The notes under the pieces: generated by a model | What the model saw: only the letters and a program-made list of their open reading frames with translations | Databases searched by the model: none | What the model was told of the DNA's origin: nothing | Source of the DNA: an uncultured bacterium | GTDB lineage: Bacteria > Gemmatimonadota > Gemmatimonadetes > Longimicrobiales > RSA9 | NCBI GenBank assembly: GCA_937995995.1 | Contig: CALKIP010000282.1 | Location: 1 to 5,466 of the forward strand | Reading direction: 5' to 3' | DNA length: 5,466 nt | Shown: positions 5,116 to 5,466 of the stretch, one piece after another | Position numbering within the stretch: position 1 is the stretch's first letter | How the letters are laid out: each line of letters starts with the position of its first letter | Program-made: the position numbers and the translations under genes

Positions 5116-5137
5116 GCCTCCGGGCTCACGGCCCGTG
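5105..5137 (+). terminator. strong UNCG-capped hairpin spanning the rho stop codon
   Basis: CACGGGCC (5105-5112) pairs with GGCCCGTG (5130-5137), and directly inside, TGAGCC (5113-5118) pairs with GGCTCA (5123-5128). This gives a 14-bp stem with one bulged C (5129) and a TCCG loop closed by C-G, the UNCG tetraloop class. The rho stop codon (5113-5115) is inside the stem. No T-run follows, so it departs from a canonical intrinsic terminator. The structure is unusually strong; its role as terminator or 3'-end protector is inferred. Confidence 0.6.
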
Positions 5138-5231
5138 TCGGGGCCACAATGTCGCCCAACCGGGCCGCCGGGTGACGCGCTTGGCCGCACACGGTCGACA
5201 GGCCCCGCCGCCCTCTCCGCGCCTGGGCCGG
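5138..5231. other. GC-rich non-coding spacer after rho
   Basis: No gene is supported. The only long open frame across it is Pro/Gly/Ala-rich, starts without a ribosome site inside the rho hairpin and runs through a promoter candidate. A long-range 7-bp pairing CGGGGCC (5139-5145) with GGCCCCG (5201-5207) is possible, but it is expected often in such GC-rich DNA. Confidence 0.4.
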
Positions 5232-5279
5232 TTGTCGCCCCGGCATCCCCGAATTACATTACTACATGGTCATACCATG
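5232..5279 (+). promoter_or_regulatory. promoter candidate with inverted repeat at the transcription start
   Basis: TTGTCG (5232-5237) and TACATT (5255-5260) are separated by exactly 17 nt in a short AT-rich patch. Immediately downstream CATGGT (5265-5270), cat, ACCATG (5274-5279) is a perfect 6-3-6 inverted repeat around the expected start of transcription, suggesting a repressor site or a 5'-end hairpin. It would drive the mini-ORF at 5347 and the gene beginning at 5448, leaving a leader of about 80 nt before the mini-ORF. Confidence 0.45.
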
Positions 5280-5346
5280 GCGCGCCAGGTGCGACGCACG
5301 GCGGAGTGTGTGCCGGCCGGCGCGGCCGTGGCGACGAGGAGGAGGA

Positions 5347-5415
5347 ATGCTGGAAATGAAGAAGACGGTGGCGCTTGCGCCGTGCCTGTTCTGTGGAAAG
5401 GTGAACCGGGGTTAG
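5347..5415 (+). CDS. 22-codon mini-ORF with a CxxC motif; leader peptide or gene remnant
   Basis: A short frame runs from ATG at 5347 (or ATG at 5356) to TAG at 5413-5415. It is preceded by a purine-rich GAGGAGGAGGA; AGGAGG at 5337-5342 is 4 nt from the first ATG, and that at 5340-5345 is 10 nt from the second. The product begins MLEMKKTVALA and ends PCLFCGKVNRG, with one Cys-x2-Cys pair. That ending recalls the zinc-knuckle start of thioredoxin-2-like proteins (C-x2-C followed by NR), but no thioredoxin domain follows in any frame within the window. It lies 32 bp before the next start codon, so it could be a leader peptide coupled to that gene, a metal-binding microprotein, or a remnant. The product is unrecognised; the strong ribosome site is the best evidence for translation. 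Confidence 0.4.
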   Translation: MLEMKKTVALAPCLFCGKVNRG

Positions 5416-5447
5416 CTGCTACCGCGTCGATGGGGAGGAATAGTAAG

Positions 5448-5466
5448 ATGGCATGGAAAGGTTTAT
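5448..5466 (+). CDS. start of an unidentified gene, cut by the window edge
   Basis: ATG at 5448-5450 opens a frame reading MAWKGL before the window ends. GGGGAGG (5432-5438) lies upstream with a 9-nt spacer, a good ribosome site. An in-frame ATG at 5430 lacks one and was not chosen. Too little is visible to name a product. It probably shares a transcript with the mini-ORF upstream. Confidence 0.5.

Noticed and set aside
4108..5190. 360-codon minus-strand open frame across rho
   Set aside because: Antisense shadow of rho; no family motif, no ribosome site, and it runs through the rho terminator hairpin.
5135..5359. 74-codon plus-strand frame after rho whose stop overlaps the second ATG of the mini-ORF (ATGA)
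   Set aside because: Starts inside the rho hairpin without a ribosome site, has Pro/Gly/Ala-rich random composition and contains a promoter candidate. The ATGA overlap is probably chance.
1..5466. tRNA genes, CRISPR arrays, insertion sequences, attachment sites
   Set aside because: No T-loop/anticodon arm pattern, no regularly spaced repeats, no transposase or integrase frame and no terminal repeats were seen on either strand.

Overview
The window comes from a GC-rich bacterial chromosome. All four complete genes have the strong third-position GC bias expected of such a genome. Start codons are ATG or GTG and are preceded by recognisable Shine-Dalgarno sequences. No plasmid, phage, transposon, CRISPR, tRNA or rRNA signal was seen. 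The gene set (hemolysin III/TrhA membrane protein, DEAD-box RNA helicase, VC1184-type class V aminotransferase, Rho) fits an environmental high-GC bacterium. Gemmatimonadota would be a reasonable guess, but the sequence alone does not establish a phylum.

Layout, left to right: a left flank (1-196) with a possible divergent gene fragment at the edge; a plus-strand hemolysin III family gene (197-859); a 32-bp convergent gap with a GC-rich hairpin; a minus-strand DEAD-box helicase (892-2130); a 420-bp intergenic region (2131-2550) with an AT-rich promoter island, a perfect 12-bp palindrome and several stem-loops; a minus-strand PLP-dependent class V aminotransferase/cysteine-desulfurase-like gene (2551-3795); a 177-bp divergent intergenic region with a LacI-family-like palindrome; a plus-strand rho gene (3973-5115); and a promoter-bearing gap leading to a 22-codon CxxC mini-ORF and the first codons of another gene at the right edge.

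The genes do not form one obvious operon. Helicase and aminotransferase are co-oriented but separated by 420 bp with a promoter candidate between them. Aminotransferase and rho are divergent and share a control region. Two genes act on RNA (helicase, Rho), and both have structured leaders. Hairpins without a T-tract sit at the stop codons of helicase, aminotransferase and rho; the one on rho is exceptional (14-bp stem, UNCG loop).

No clear new multi-gene system is visible. The most interesting items are the short Rho, which starts directly at the RNA-binding OB fold and has a degraded primary RNA site; the structured 2131-2550 region with back-to-back promoter candidates; and the stop-codon hairpins. 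All RNA folds were paired by eye, not computed.
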